A stretch of DNA of 7,496 nucleotides from Candidatus Parcubacteria bacterium. Its GTDB lineage: Bacteria > Patescibacteriota > Minisyncoccia > 2-02-FULL-40-12 > GWA2-44-9. A program made the position numbers and the translations under genes. This document shows, in pieces, positions 1-4,811 of the stretch (the first letter of the stretch is position 1; every line of letters starts with the position of its first letter). The notes under the pieces were generated by a model, which saw nothing but the letters and a program-made list of their open reading frames with translations, made no database searches and was not told where the DNA came from. The stretch is from contig JAIFWG010000028.1 in assembly GCA_019662005.1 (NCBI GenBank), forward strand, positions 1-7,496, read 5' to 3'.

Positions 1-453
1 GGGAAGGATGACGTTAATGAAGCAATTATTACCGAATTGGAAATAAGATTTGATCAGGAATTTTTTAGAGAGCTTCCAGAACTTAAAGAAGAAATTGAAG
101 AGAAAGACCTGGTCATTAGAAATTTTATTAATAAAGACGGTCCTAATCCTAAAATGGCCAGAGAGGTAGCAGGCGTACTTCAAAAAGAAAAGACCTCGGA
201 TGGAACTAGGTATTCGTGGATAGCTTATCCCTATGCTGGATACAGAGCAAAGTTTAATCAGTTGGCGGAGGATTTATATGAAAAAAATAAGACAGAATTC
301 CAGTCACCGGAAGAAGTATTCACATTATTTGCAAAGGCGGCATTGAGTGGCCGACTTTTACCGGTTGCTCGTCTGATTGAAAAAACGTATGGAAAAGGTA
401 AATTTAGAGAATTAGGAGAAAAGACAGTAATGAAATATGAAAGAACTGATTAA
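1..453 (+). CDS. C-terminal part of an unrecognised protein (5' end outside window)
   Basis: The reading frame is open from the first base of the window, so about 150 C-terminal residues are visible. A TTG at 37 could act as a start, but no Shine-Dalgarno site precedes it and the frame continues upstream, so I treat the gene as partial. The product is hydrophilic and charged, with an acidic helical stretch near the visible N-terminus (ELPELKEEIEEKD), an aromatic patch (YSWIAYPYAGYRAKF) and a basic C-terminus. I see no signal peptide or membrane segment and do not recognise the family. The last 17 bases overlap the start of the Mur ligase gene in another frame, so the two are probably co-transcribed and may be translationally coupled. 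That makes a link to envelope synthesis possible, but only by context. Confidence 0.7.
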   Translation, partial: GKDDVNEAIITELEIRFDQEFFRELPELKEEIEEKDLVIRNFINKDGPNPKMAREVAGVLQKEKTSDGTRYSWIAYPYAGYRAKFNQLAEDLYEKNKTEFQSPEEVFTLFAKAALSGRLLPVARLIEKTYGKGKFRELGEKTVMKYERTD

Positions 454-1735
454 AAAAATTATTGTTTGGAAGCTAAACATTCTGGCAGGAATGTATCTTA
501 GGATTTATAAACCGCAGATTGTTGCCGTAACTGGTAATGTTGGCAAAACTTCTACCAAAGAGGCTATTGCTTCGGTATTGTCCCATTACAAAAAGATTAG
601 ATCAGGGAAGGGGAATTTAAATAATGAATTCGGCGTACCCCTCACAATTTTAGGAGACTGGGCAGATAATTATTATAATGTCGGCAACTCAATTGGATTT
701 TGGGCTAGAGTAATAATTGCATCATTTTTTAATTTATTTATCGAACAGGATTACCCAGAGGTATTGGTTTTAGAATATGGCGCTGATCACCCCGGAGATA
801 TTAAAAGATTGGTCAAAAGATTTAAACCTCATGTTGGAGTAGTTACCGCTGTTGGAGATACGCCAGTGCATATTGAGTTTTTTAAAGATGCTCAAAACTT
901 AGCCGATGAAAAATCACATGTGGTTAGACACTTAGACGAAAAGAGTTACGCAATATTAAATCACGATGATGATCGAGTCCTTGATATGAAACAGGGTACC
1001 AAAGCGCCAGTGCTTACTTACGGCTTTGACGAAGGATCGAGTTTTAAAATTAGTGATTTTGAAAATAGGTTTGATGAAAATGGCACACCGCTTGGAGTCG
1101 GGTTTAAATTGAGTCATGGTTCTGAAACTGCAGAACTAAAAATAAGCGGCTCTTTGGGCCGATCACAAGCTTACTCCGCCGCCGCAGCGGCGGCGGTTGC
1201 CGGCACCTACGGAATAAATATAAATTCTGTTAGCCAAGCTCTGGAAAGCTACCACGGCCCAAAAGGCAGACTTAGAATATTAAGAGGTATTAAAAATTCA
1301 ATAATTATTGATGATACGTACAATGCTTCACCCGCATCGACATTCCTAGCATTAGAAACAATAAAAGCTTCGCCAAAACGCAAAGTTATTGTTTTGGGAG
1401 ACATGCTCGAACTTGGAGAACATACCATCAAGGCTCACCAAGAAGTTGGAACTATTGCCGGGAATATTGCCAATGTATTGGTTTGTGTCGGCGATCGATC
1501 CAAATTTATCGCCGAAGGTGCTTCTGATCAGATAGCTAAAGAAAATATTTACACTTTTACAACTTCAATGGATGCAAAACTTAAAGTTCAGGAACTTATT
1601 CAAGAGAGAGATATCGTTCTTGTAAAAGGTTCTCAAGGAATGCGTATGGAAAAGATAGTCGAAGAAATAATGGCTGAACCTCAAATGAAAAAAGACCTGC
1701 TAGTCAGGCAGGGAACTAAGTGGTTGTCAAAATAG
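437..1735 (+). CDS. murF: Mur ligase family protein, MurF-like (UDP-MurNAc-tripeptide--D-Ala-D-Ala ligase)
   Basis: MurF ligases join D-Ala-D-Ala to the UDP-MurNAc-peptide in the cytoplasm, using ATP, in the last soluble step of peptidoglycan precursor synthesis. The 432-aa product has the ATP loop TGNVGKTS (residues 32-39), NLNNEFGVPLT (60-70), an LEYGADHPGDI segment (112-122), a likely Mg/carbamate lysine region around K159, DDTYNASP (292-299), which is highly typical of MurF, and LGDMLELGE (320-328). Only 31 residues precede the ATP loop, and they form a hydrophobic/basic helix rather than the roughly 100-residue uridine-binding domain of classical MurF. The central and C-terminal part is longer than usual. 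Substrate choice may therefore differ. The ATG at 437 is the first possible start, since an in-frame TGA lies at 431. It overlaps the upstream gene by 17 bases, and the only AGGAG (414-418) is rather far away. A six-alanine run at 248-253 is encoded by a perfect palindrome. Confidence 0.85.
   Translation: MKELIKKIIVWKLNILAGMYLRIYKPQIVAVTGNVGKTSTKEAIASVLSHYKKIRSGKGNLNNEFGVPLTILGDWADNYYNVGNSIGFWARVIIASFFNLFIEQDYPEVLVLEYGADHPGDIKRLVKRFKPHVGVVTAVGDTPVHIEFFKDAQNLADEKSHVVRHLDEKSYAILNHDDDRVLDMKQGTKAPVLTYGFDEGSSFKISDFENRFDENGTPLGVGFKLSHGSETAELKISGSLGRSQAYSAAAAAAVAGTYGININSVSQALESYHGPKGRLRILRGIKNSIIIDDTYNASPASTFLALETIKASPKRKVIVLGDMLELGEHTIKAHQEVGTIAGNIANVLVCVGDRSKFIAEGASDQIAKENIYTFTTSMDAKLKVQELIQERDIVLVKGSQGMRMEKIVEEIMAEPQMKKDLLVRQGTKWLSK
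1176..1196. repeat. Perfect 10-bp inverted repeat inside the Mur ligase gene
   Basis: CCGCCGCCGC (1176-1185), one A, then GCGGCGGCGG (1187-1196) form a perfect GC-only hairpin within the coding sequence. It encodes a Ser followed by six Ala (GCC, GCC, GCA, GCG, GCG, GCG). The gene around it is only about 35-40% GC, so this codon choice stands out. Confidence 0.85.
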
Positions 1736-1740
1736 TATAA

Positions 1741-1775
1741 ACAAAAAGGCCCGCGTCACGCTCGGGCCTTTTTGT
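1741..1775. terminator. Bidirectional intrinsic terminator between convergent genes
   Basis: A perfect 13-bp stem (1741-1753 with 1763-1775) encloses a 9-nt loop. The GC-rich core is GGCCCG/CGGGCC. The stem carries five A on the left and five T on the right, so it works as a hairpin plus U-tract on both strands. It ends the Mur ligase transcript on the plus strand and the small GC-rich operon arriving on the minus strand. Confidence 0.93.
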
Positions 1776-1793
1776 CGGCACCGTCGTTGCGGG

Positions 1794-1964
1794 CTAGAAA
1801 CTCTGGGTGAGGCTCTCGCTGAGAGCAGCCACGAGCATCGTTCCAAACGCTGTCAGACCCAGTGACATCGTGCCGGCGATGTTGTGGTCGTGCAGTCCGG
1901 CGTAGAGCGCCCCCATCTGACAGGCAACGCCAATCCCGATAAGTGCGATTTTTCCGTATCTCAT
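1794..1964 (-). CDS. Small hydrophobic protein, 56 aa, unrecognised
   Basis: This minus-strand ORF runs from ATG (1964) to TAG (1794) and gives 56 residues starting MRYGKIALIGIGVACQM. Two hydrophobic stretches (about residues 5-24 and 29-48), joined by a short polar turn containing HDHN, suggest a two-helix membrane hairpin. The start is set by AGGAG a few bases upstream, which lies inside the end of the preceding ORF. Only two bases separate that ORF's stop from this ATG, so the pair is surely one operon. The region is about 58% GC, far above neighbouring genes, which suggests an outside origin. Alternatives such as a holin-like or toxin-like small membrane protein are guesses; no family is recognised. 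Confidence 0.72.
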   Translation of the reverse strand: MRYGKIALIGIGVACQMGALYAGLHDHNIAGTMSLGLTAFGTMLVAALSESLTQSF

Positions 1965-1966
1965 CT

Positions 1967-2110
1967 TCACTCCTGCGGGCAGAGCCCGAGTTCGGCGCGC
2001 GCCTGCGAACAGCCGCGCGCCTTGATGACGATGTTGCTTGCAGCGATGATAATTGAAAGAACGAATAGTCCGAAGCTCACGAGAATCGCCATGCGATACC
2101 AGAAACTCAT
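1967..2110 (-). CDS. Small single-pass membrane protein, 47 aa, unrecognised
   Basis: The ORF runs from ATG (2110) to TGA (1967). It encodes 47 residues with one clear transmembrane helix (about residues 7-29, rich in I, L, V, F) followed by a basic turn (KAR) and a short tail with two cysteines (C34, C44). Start choice is supported by AGGAGG immediately upstream and by a perfect sigma70-type promoter at a distance that leaves a very short leader. It is the first gene of a two-gene operon with the 56-aa ORF and is GC-rich. The longer plus-strand frame across this region has no promoter or ribosome site and is rejected. Function unknown. Confidence 0.75.
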   Translation of the reverse strand: MSFWYRMAILVSFGLFVLSIIIAASNIVIKARGCSQARAELGLCPQE

Positions 2111-2127
2111 ATGCCTCCTATCCTTTA

Positions 2128-2157
2128 ATTATAACACAAAAATACCCATTTTGTCAA
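2128..2157 (-). promoter_or_regulatory. Consensus promoter of the small GC-rich operon
   Basis: On the minus strand, TTGACA (2157-2152) is followed by an 18-nt spacer and TATAAT (2133-2128). Both boxes match the sigma70 consensus exactly. Transcription would begin near 2121, giving a leader of about 11 nt that contains little more than the Shine-Dalgarno site of the 47-aa ORF at 2110. This is the best promoter in the window. Confidence 0.88.
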
Positions 2158-2161
2158 TTAA

Positions 2162-2185
2162 CAAAAAAGGACTGTATTACAGTCC
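2162..2185 (-). terminator. Intrinsic terminator of the 218-aa membrane protein gene
   Basis: Read on the minus strand, GGACTGT-AAT-ACAGTCC (2185-2169) forms a 7-bp hairpin followed directly by six U (2168-2163). It lies just after the stop codon at 2190 and only a few bases before the -35 box of the next minus-strand operon, so it insulates the two units. Confidence 0.88.
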
Positions 2186-2189
2186 ATAA

Positions 2190-2846
2190 CTAGTTTGCGG
2201 GTGCTTTTTCCATAAATTTACTTGCGGCATACTCTAAAGTCGCATATCCTACATAGTCCAAATTTAAGTCTTCTGTTACCACCCTAAGCTCACAATGTTT
2301 TAGGTCCGCCACATCAGCATCTTCAAAGTATGGACGAAGGGCAAGCAGATGAAATGAGTTATCTGTTTTTTGATAATCTTTTATTGCTTCGACTATAATC
2401 TCGAGAAGAATTTTTTTCTGAAGATCCTTAAATTCTTTTTCTGTGATGCCTAAGTCTATAAGATCGCAGCCAGCTTCTTCTAAATAGCCGGCCAGGTTTC
2501 TTCTATTAAAGATATGTTCTCCTCGCTGAAAGGCTTCAAGCAACTTGGTTATATACCAGCGATGAACGGCTTTATGAATTTCCCAGAGTTCTTGGGTTGT
2601 GGAACCAATCATCCAGGCCCTTGAGTAAGTCTTCTCATACGGCCTTAATTTTCCTTCAAGGTTTAGACAATAGACCATCCATGACCAACCGGTATATGGA
2701 TTGTTTTCATCTGCCAGGTCCCACGCCGATGGATTTCTAAGAAGGATTAGTTTCTTTCTCCCCTCGAGAATATTCGTAAGCACGAGAATCTTAAATAAGT
2801 AGGCAACAAATACTAAAAGCGATACCGCAAATATATAGGGAAGCAT
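2190..2846 (-). CDS. Membrane-anchored protein of unknown function, 218 aa
   Basis: The N-terminus is one long hydrophobic segment (MLPYIFAVSLLVFVAYLFK, extending to about residue 25), followed by basic residues (EGRKK). This suggests one transmembrane anchor with a mainly helical soluble domain of roughly 185 residues. That domain is rich in Trp early on (WDLADENNPYTGWSWMVYC) and in charged helices later. I do not recognise the family. I chose ATG 2846 over a TTG at 2891 because that TTG is the first half of a perfect TTGACA -35 box with a plausible TAGTTT -10 box 17 nt downstream; using ATG 2846 gives the short, Shine-Dalgarno-free leader seen in other genes here. With the TTG start the protein would have 233 residues. 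Its terminator follows immediately. Confidence 0.75.
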   Translation of the reverse strand: MLPYIFAVSLLVFVAYLFKILVLTNILEGRKKLILLRNPSAWDLADENNPYTGWSWMVYCLNLEGKLRPYEKTYSRAWMIGSTTQELWEIHKAVHRWYITKLLEAFQRGEHIFNRRNLAGYLEEAGCDLIDLGITEKEFKDLQKKILLEIIVEAIKDYQKTDNSFHLLALRPYFEDADVADLKHCELRVVTEDLNLDYVGYATLEYAASKFMEKAPAN

Positions 2847-2862
2847 ATGTAAAAGATGAATA

Positions 2863-2891
2863 AAACTACCCTGATTTTTTAGCTTTGTCAA
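2863..2891 (-). promoter_or_regulatory. Probable promoter of the 218-aa membrane protein gene
   Basis: On the minus strand a perfect TTGACA (2891-2886), a 17-nt spacer and TAGTTT (2868-2863) place a start of transcription near 2857, about 11 nt before ATG 2846. The -10 box is only a partial match, so the call rests mainly on the -35 box and the spacing. Confidence 0.55.
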
Positions 2892-2919
2892 TAAAATGCC
2901 GATTTGCAGCCCCGACGGC

Positions 2920-2947
2920 GGTTGGAGTAAACTGCTTTACTCCAACC
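2920..2947. repeat. Perfect 12-bp inverted repeat (hairpin 1 of the tRNA-adjacent segment)
   Basis: GGTTGGAGTAAA (2920-2931) and TTTACTCCAACC (2936-2947) pair perfectly around a CTGC loop. It starts one base after the left 13-bp direct repeat. No U-tract follows on either strand, so it is not a standard terminator. Confidence 0.85.
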
Positions 2948-3066
2948 ACGAAGCACAGCGAGCGTCTATGACCAGTAGGTCTAGCGAGCGTGCTCCGAGC
3001 GAAGCGAGGATTGGTGCTGAGTGAGAACTTCGCGAAGCGCTGTTCAAATCCTGTCTGTTAGGTACA

Positions 3067-3108
3067 TAGCAAACTAAAATACTCCGTCGGGAGTATTTTA
3101 GTTTGCTA
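3067..3108. repeat. Perfect 19-bp inverted repeat (hairpin 2, just downstream of tRNA-Glu)
   Basis: TAGCAAACTAAAATACTCC (3067-3085) pairs perfectly with 3090-3108 around a 4-nt loop. It lies three bases past the end of the tRNA gene on the minus strand and may act as its processing or termination hairpin, although no clean U-tract follows. The loop region holds CCGTCGGG (3084-3091), the reverse complement of the core of the flanking direct repeats (CCCGACGG). Confidence 0.88.
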
Positions 3109-3111
3109 CTG

Positions 3112-3186
3112 CAGCCCCGACGGGATTTGAACCCGTGTTCTTAGAATGAGAATCTAATGTCCTAGACCGGGCTAGACGACAGGGCC
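3112..3186 (-). tRNA. tRNA-Glu (anticodon CUC)
   Basis: The 75-nt minus-strand sequence folds as a standard cloverleaf. The acceptor is GGCCCTG/CGGGGCT with two G-U pairs. The D-arm begins GTCTAG and ends CTAGGAC, as in bacterial tRNA-Glu. The anticodon stem is TTAGA/TCTAA with loop TTCTCAT, giving anticodon CTC. The T-arm is ACGGG-TTCAAAT-CCCGT. The discriminator base is G, as expected for Glu. CCA is not encoded (GCAG follows) and must be added after transcription. The CUC species reads GAG and normally complements a UUC species found elsewhere. Confidence 0.95.
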
Positions 3187-3197
3187 ATCATGAAGTT

Positions 3198-3206
3198 ATT
3201 TTACCA
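3198..3206 (-). promoter_or_regulatory. Extended -10 promoter of tRNA-Glu
   Basis: On the minus strand TGG-TAAAAT (TG at 3206-3205, TAAAAT at 3203-3198) is an extended -10 element, placing the transcript start about 5 nt before the tRNA's first base at 3186. No strong -35 box is visible. Confidence 0.5.
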
Positions 3207-3277
3207 TAAATTTGAAATTTATCCAGTTTTTTATTTTTCATAATCTATTCATTAAAATAATTTAAGCTGTAGAAGAA

Positions 3278-3298
3278 TAGAGTGCGGGGTGCACTCTA
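3278..3298. repeat. 8-bp inverted repeat in the leader of the 71-aa gene
   Basis: TAGAGTGC (3278-3285) and GCACTCTA (3291-3298) pair perfectly around GGGGT, 27 bases before the start codon at 3325. It could be an operator or a leader hairpin. I found no convincing -35/-10 pair close by, so its role is open. Confidence 0.55.
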
Positions 3299-3324
3299 AT
3301 TTATTGCAGGTAGGAGGTCAGGGT

Positions 3325-3540
3325 ATGAACCACTTTAAGGAAGTGCTCGTCGAGGAGGGTCAGGGAGTCAAGCTGGTGGTCCGTGGCAAGCAGGACACCG
3401 GTGTCGAAGTCTCTGCTCGTGAAGGCCGGTTGACCTTCAAGGGCGGGTCCCAGATCATCGAACGCATCGAAGGCGATGGACCCTTCCAGCTCATCTCGAG
3501 CCCGACCAGCTCCGCCCAACGTACCACCAGCCGGGTGTAG
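3325..3540 (+). CDS. Small GC-rich protein of unknown function, 71 aa
   Basis: ATG 3325 is preceded at an ideal 7-nt spacing by AGGAGG (3312-3317). An upstream GTG at 3289 in the same frame has no such site and is rejected. The product is soluble and probably beta-rich in its first 50 residues (alternating hydrophobic strands KLVVRG, GVEVSARE, RLTFKGG), with a Ser/Thr-rich basic tail (SSPTSSAQRTTSRV). No membrane segment and no recognised domain. GC content is about 63% across 3361-3540, against 35-40% in nearby genes, and codons are mostly G/C-ending. It stands alone between a leader hairpin and a strong terminator. Origin by transfer is likely; function unknown. Confidence 0.75.
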   Translation: MNHFKEVLVEEGQGVKLVVRGKQDTGVEVSAREGRLTFKGGSQIIERIEGDGPFQLISSPTSSAQRTTSRV

Positions 3541-3593
3541 CTGATCCTCGCAAGCACGCTCCCCCTGCAAATCCTTGCACCTCATATCACTTT

Positions 3594-3623
3594 GTCGCGC
3601 CTTCCGAGGCGCGACTTTTATTT
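3594..3623 (+). terminator. Intrinsic terminator after the 71-aa gene
   Basis: GTCGCGCCT-TCCG-AGGCGCGAC (3594-3615) is a 9-bp GC-rich stem with a tight tetraloop, followed by TTTTATTT. It lies 53 bp after the stop codon at 3540 and separates this gene from the next transcription unit. Confidence 0.93.
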
Positions 3624-3630
3624 ATCAACA

Positions 3631-3658
3631 TTGCGTGAGTGAGCTTGCATGCTATGGT
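3631..3658 (+). promoter_or_regulatory. Probable promoter of the 196-aa gene
   Basis: TTGCGT (3631-3636), a 16-nt spacer and an extended -10 TGC-TATGGT (3650-3658) predict a transcript start near 3665, about 12 nt before ATG 3677. The -35 box matches at 4 of 6 positions, and the TGn extension helps. Confidence 0.55.
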
Positions 3659-3676
3659 TCCTTCAAGTTCATTACA

Positions 3677-4267
3677 ATGTTGTTTGAGGCTCATGTCACA
3701 GTTCAAGAAACTGACCGTCAAAGTGAATGGGAAGGTTTTTGCAAAGAACGGGATATCTCGCCCCTCTTAATTAAGCTTAGCCGTGGCGATCATCCGCTAC
3801 AATTAATGCTTGCATATCAGTTTGATCAACCTCTTGATCGGCAAAATTATTATCAGGTTCAGAAGCTTGAGAAAGAAATCTTGGCTAAGAAGTTTACCAT
3901 CCTGCGAACCAAGCTCGAGTGTCCATTAAAAGATGTTGTGAATCTTATCCCTGGTATGCAGACATCGCCTAGCCGCTATATGGAATGCCATTACAAGTTA
4001 GATATTAAAGCATCTCAAAGAGACTTAATATCTGTTCTGGCGCAACACTTTAACCTGGCACTAAGTCAGAATCTGCTTCGGACTGGAAATAAAGAACGTT
4101 GGTTCATGACCTCTCGTCTCTATAATGCTTCTATTCAGGATGCCAAGCGGCAGTTTGATAAGACTGCTGGACTGCTGCGCAGGAATATACAGCTCGTCGG
4201 ATCTGACCAGGAGTTTGTGATATATGATACAAACCCCTCACTAGATAAGGGCTGGATCGGCCGATGA
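3677..4267 (+). CDS. Conserved-looking protein of unknown function, 196 aa, possible internal duplication
   Basis: ATG 3677 is preferred because the upstream part of the same frame (from 3575) crosses the previous terminator and the predicted promoter. No Shine-Dalgarno site is present, in keeping with a very short leader. The protein has no signal peptide or membrane segment. Two halves look alike in outline: FEAHVTV (3-9) and MECHYKL (102-108) both begin with an E-x-H strand. Each is then followed by helices, an RGDHPLQLMLAY or NKERWFMTSRLY strand, another helix and a closing strand. The C-terminus VIYDTNPSLDKGW is distinctive. This suggests a duplicated alpha/beta domain, but I do not recognise the family. 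Its TGA stop overlaps the ATG of a 57-aa ORF (ATGA), so the two are probably translated together. Confidence 0.82.
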   Translation: MLFEAHVTVQETDRQSEWEGFCKERDISPLLIKLSRGDHPLQLMLAYQFDQPLDRQNYYQVQKLEKEILAKKFTILRTKLECPLKDVVNLIPGMQTSPSRYMECHYKLDIKASQRDLISVLAQHFNLALSQNLLRTGNKERWFMTSRLYNASIQDAKRQFDKTAGLLRRNIQLVGSDQEFVIYDTNPSLDKGWIGR

Positions 4268-4437
4268 GACCCCAGTTTGTGCTGGAACTTATCTGCAGAA
4301 AAAGAAGCTTGTTCTTTAAACTAAGATCTAAAACTCTTTCTGGTATCCAATCTGAAATAGATCGGATCATTATCAGACAGAATAAAAAGATTAAAATAAA
4401 GGACTGGGCAATCTATATGAGCTTCCCTTTTGAATAG
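4264..4437 (+). CDS. Small basic protein, 57 aa, ATGA-coupled to the upstream gene
   Basis: ATG 4264 overlaps the TGA stop of the 196-aa gene as ATGA, a common arrangement for translational coupling, and the frame runs to TAG at 4437. The 57-residue product is strongly basic (CRKRS, KLRSK, QNKKIKIKD) with hydrophobic residues between, and ends WAIYMSFPFE. It has no clear transmembrane helix. A small nucleic-acid-binding partner or subunit would fit the charge, but this is inference. A terminator hairpin begins directly after the stop codon, which supports a real gene end here. The ORF could still be a non-functional tail of the upstream transcript. Confidence 0.55.
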   Translation: MRPQFVLELICRKRSLFFKLRSKTLSGIQSEIDRIIIRQNKKIKIKDWAIYMSFPFE

Positions 4438-4459
4438 ACCGGCACATAGCCGGTTTTGT
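4438..4459 (+). terminator. Intrinsic terminator before rplU
   Basis: ACCGGC (4438-4443) and GCCGGT (4449-4454) form a 6-bp stem with loop ACATA, followed by TTTGT. It begins one base after the stop codon of the 57-aa ORF. The stem is short and the U-tract weak, so efficiency may be moderate. Confidence 0.72.
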
Positions 4460-4464
4460 ATCCC

Positions 4465-4493
4465 TTGCCAAATTGTTATAAATAAGCTAATAT
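4465..4493 (+). promoter_or_regulatory. Promoter of rplU giving a near-leaderless mRNA
   Basis: TTGCCA (4465-4470), a 17-nt spacer and TAATAT (4488-4493) form a good sigma70-type promoter. The expected transcript start is at about 4499-4501, only 2-4 nt before ATG 4503, so the L21 message would be effectively leaderless. Confidence 0.75.
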
Positions 4494-4502
4494 ATACATA
4501 CA

Positions 4503-4811
4503 ATGTTTGCCATTATTAAAACTGGAGGAAAACAATACAAAGTCGCCGAAGGCGACGTATTGGAAGTTGAAAAGCTTTCATCTCAAAACGGAGAGGTTCT
4601 TTTTGACCAAATTTTACTAATGTCTGATGGCGAAAAAGTCACTCTCGGTAAGCCAATGGTTTCTGGCGCTCAAGTTACAGCAAAGGTTCTAGAAGATGCC
4701 AAAGGCGATAAAAAGATGGTTTTCCGATATAAGTCAAAAACTCGTCAACGCAAAAAGAAAGGTCATCGTCAGCCATATACTAAAGTCCAGATCACAAAAA
4801 TCTCCGTCTAA
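4503..4811 (+). CDS. rplU: 50S ribosomal protein L21
   Basis: L21 binds 23S rRNA in the large ribosomal subunit. The 102-aa product has the usual length and the family hallmarks: the start MFAIIKTGGKQYKV, a central LLMSDGEKVTLGKPMV, and the basic rRNA-binding C-terminus FRYKSKTRQRKKKGHRQPYT. It is monocistronic here, with its own promoter upstream and a strong hairpin right at the stop codon. In most bacteria rplU is followed by rpmA (L27), which is absent from this window. There is no Shine-Dalgarno site; with the predicted transcript start, ribosomes would have to load on a leaderless message. Confidence 0.98.
   Translation: MFAIIKTGGKQYKVAEGDVLEVEKLSSQNGEVLFDQILLMSDGEKVTLGKPMVSGAQVTAKVLEDAKGDKKMVFRYKSKTRQRKKKGHRQPYTKVQITKISV

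Larger units (their letters stand above)
2906..3123. repeat. Hairpin-rich segment bounded by 13-bp direct repeats of the tRNA-Glu 3' end
   Basis: The 13 bases GCAGCCCCGACGG occur at 2906-2918 and again at 3111-3123, where they form the 3' end of the tRNA-Glu gene plus one base. Between them lie a 12-bp perfect hairpin, about 119 bp rich in GAGCG-type motifs (AGCGAGCGT at 2957 and 2983, GAGCGAAGCGAG at 2997-3008) and a 19-bp perfect hairpin. A T-arm-like GTTCAAATCCTGTC (3042-3055) matches the T-arm of tRNA-Glu at 13 of 14 positions but points the opposite way. No convincing ORF is present. The layout resembles an att-like duplication or the remnant of an element inserted at a tRNA end. That reading is inference; the repeats themselves are seen directly. 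Confidence 0.6.

Noticed and set aside
1884..2189. A 101-codon plus-strand frame across the GC-rich island
   Set aside because: It has no promoter or ribosome site, runs into the terminator of the neighbouring gene, and lies opposite two minus-strand ORFs with a perfect promoter and Shine-Dalgarno sites.
2847..2891. TTG 2891 as start of the 218-aa membrane protein gene
   Set aside because: This TTG is part of a perfect TTGACA -35 box with a -10 box 17 nt downstream; ATG 2846 begins directly at the membrane helix.
2906..3110. A second tRNA gene or a CRISPR array in the repeat-rich segment
   Set aside because: The T-arm-like motif has no pairing acceptor, D-arm or anticodon arm around it, and the repeats are too few and irregular in spacing for CRISPR.
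3301..3585. Minus-strand frames opposite the 71-aa gene
   Set aside because: GC-rich sequence opens shadow frames; these lack ribosome sites, while the plus-strand ORF has AGGAGG at ideal spacing and a terminator.
3575..3676. N-terminal extension of the 196-aa protein
   Set aside because: The extra frame passes through the previous terminator hairpin and the predicted promoter, so it would not be in the transcript.
4131..4503. Minus-strand frames opposite the 196-aa gene and the rplU upstream region
   Set aside because: They overlap a better supported gene, a plus-strand promoter and a terminator, and the products have low-complexity hydrophobic/basic composition.
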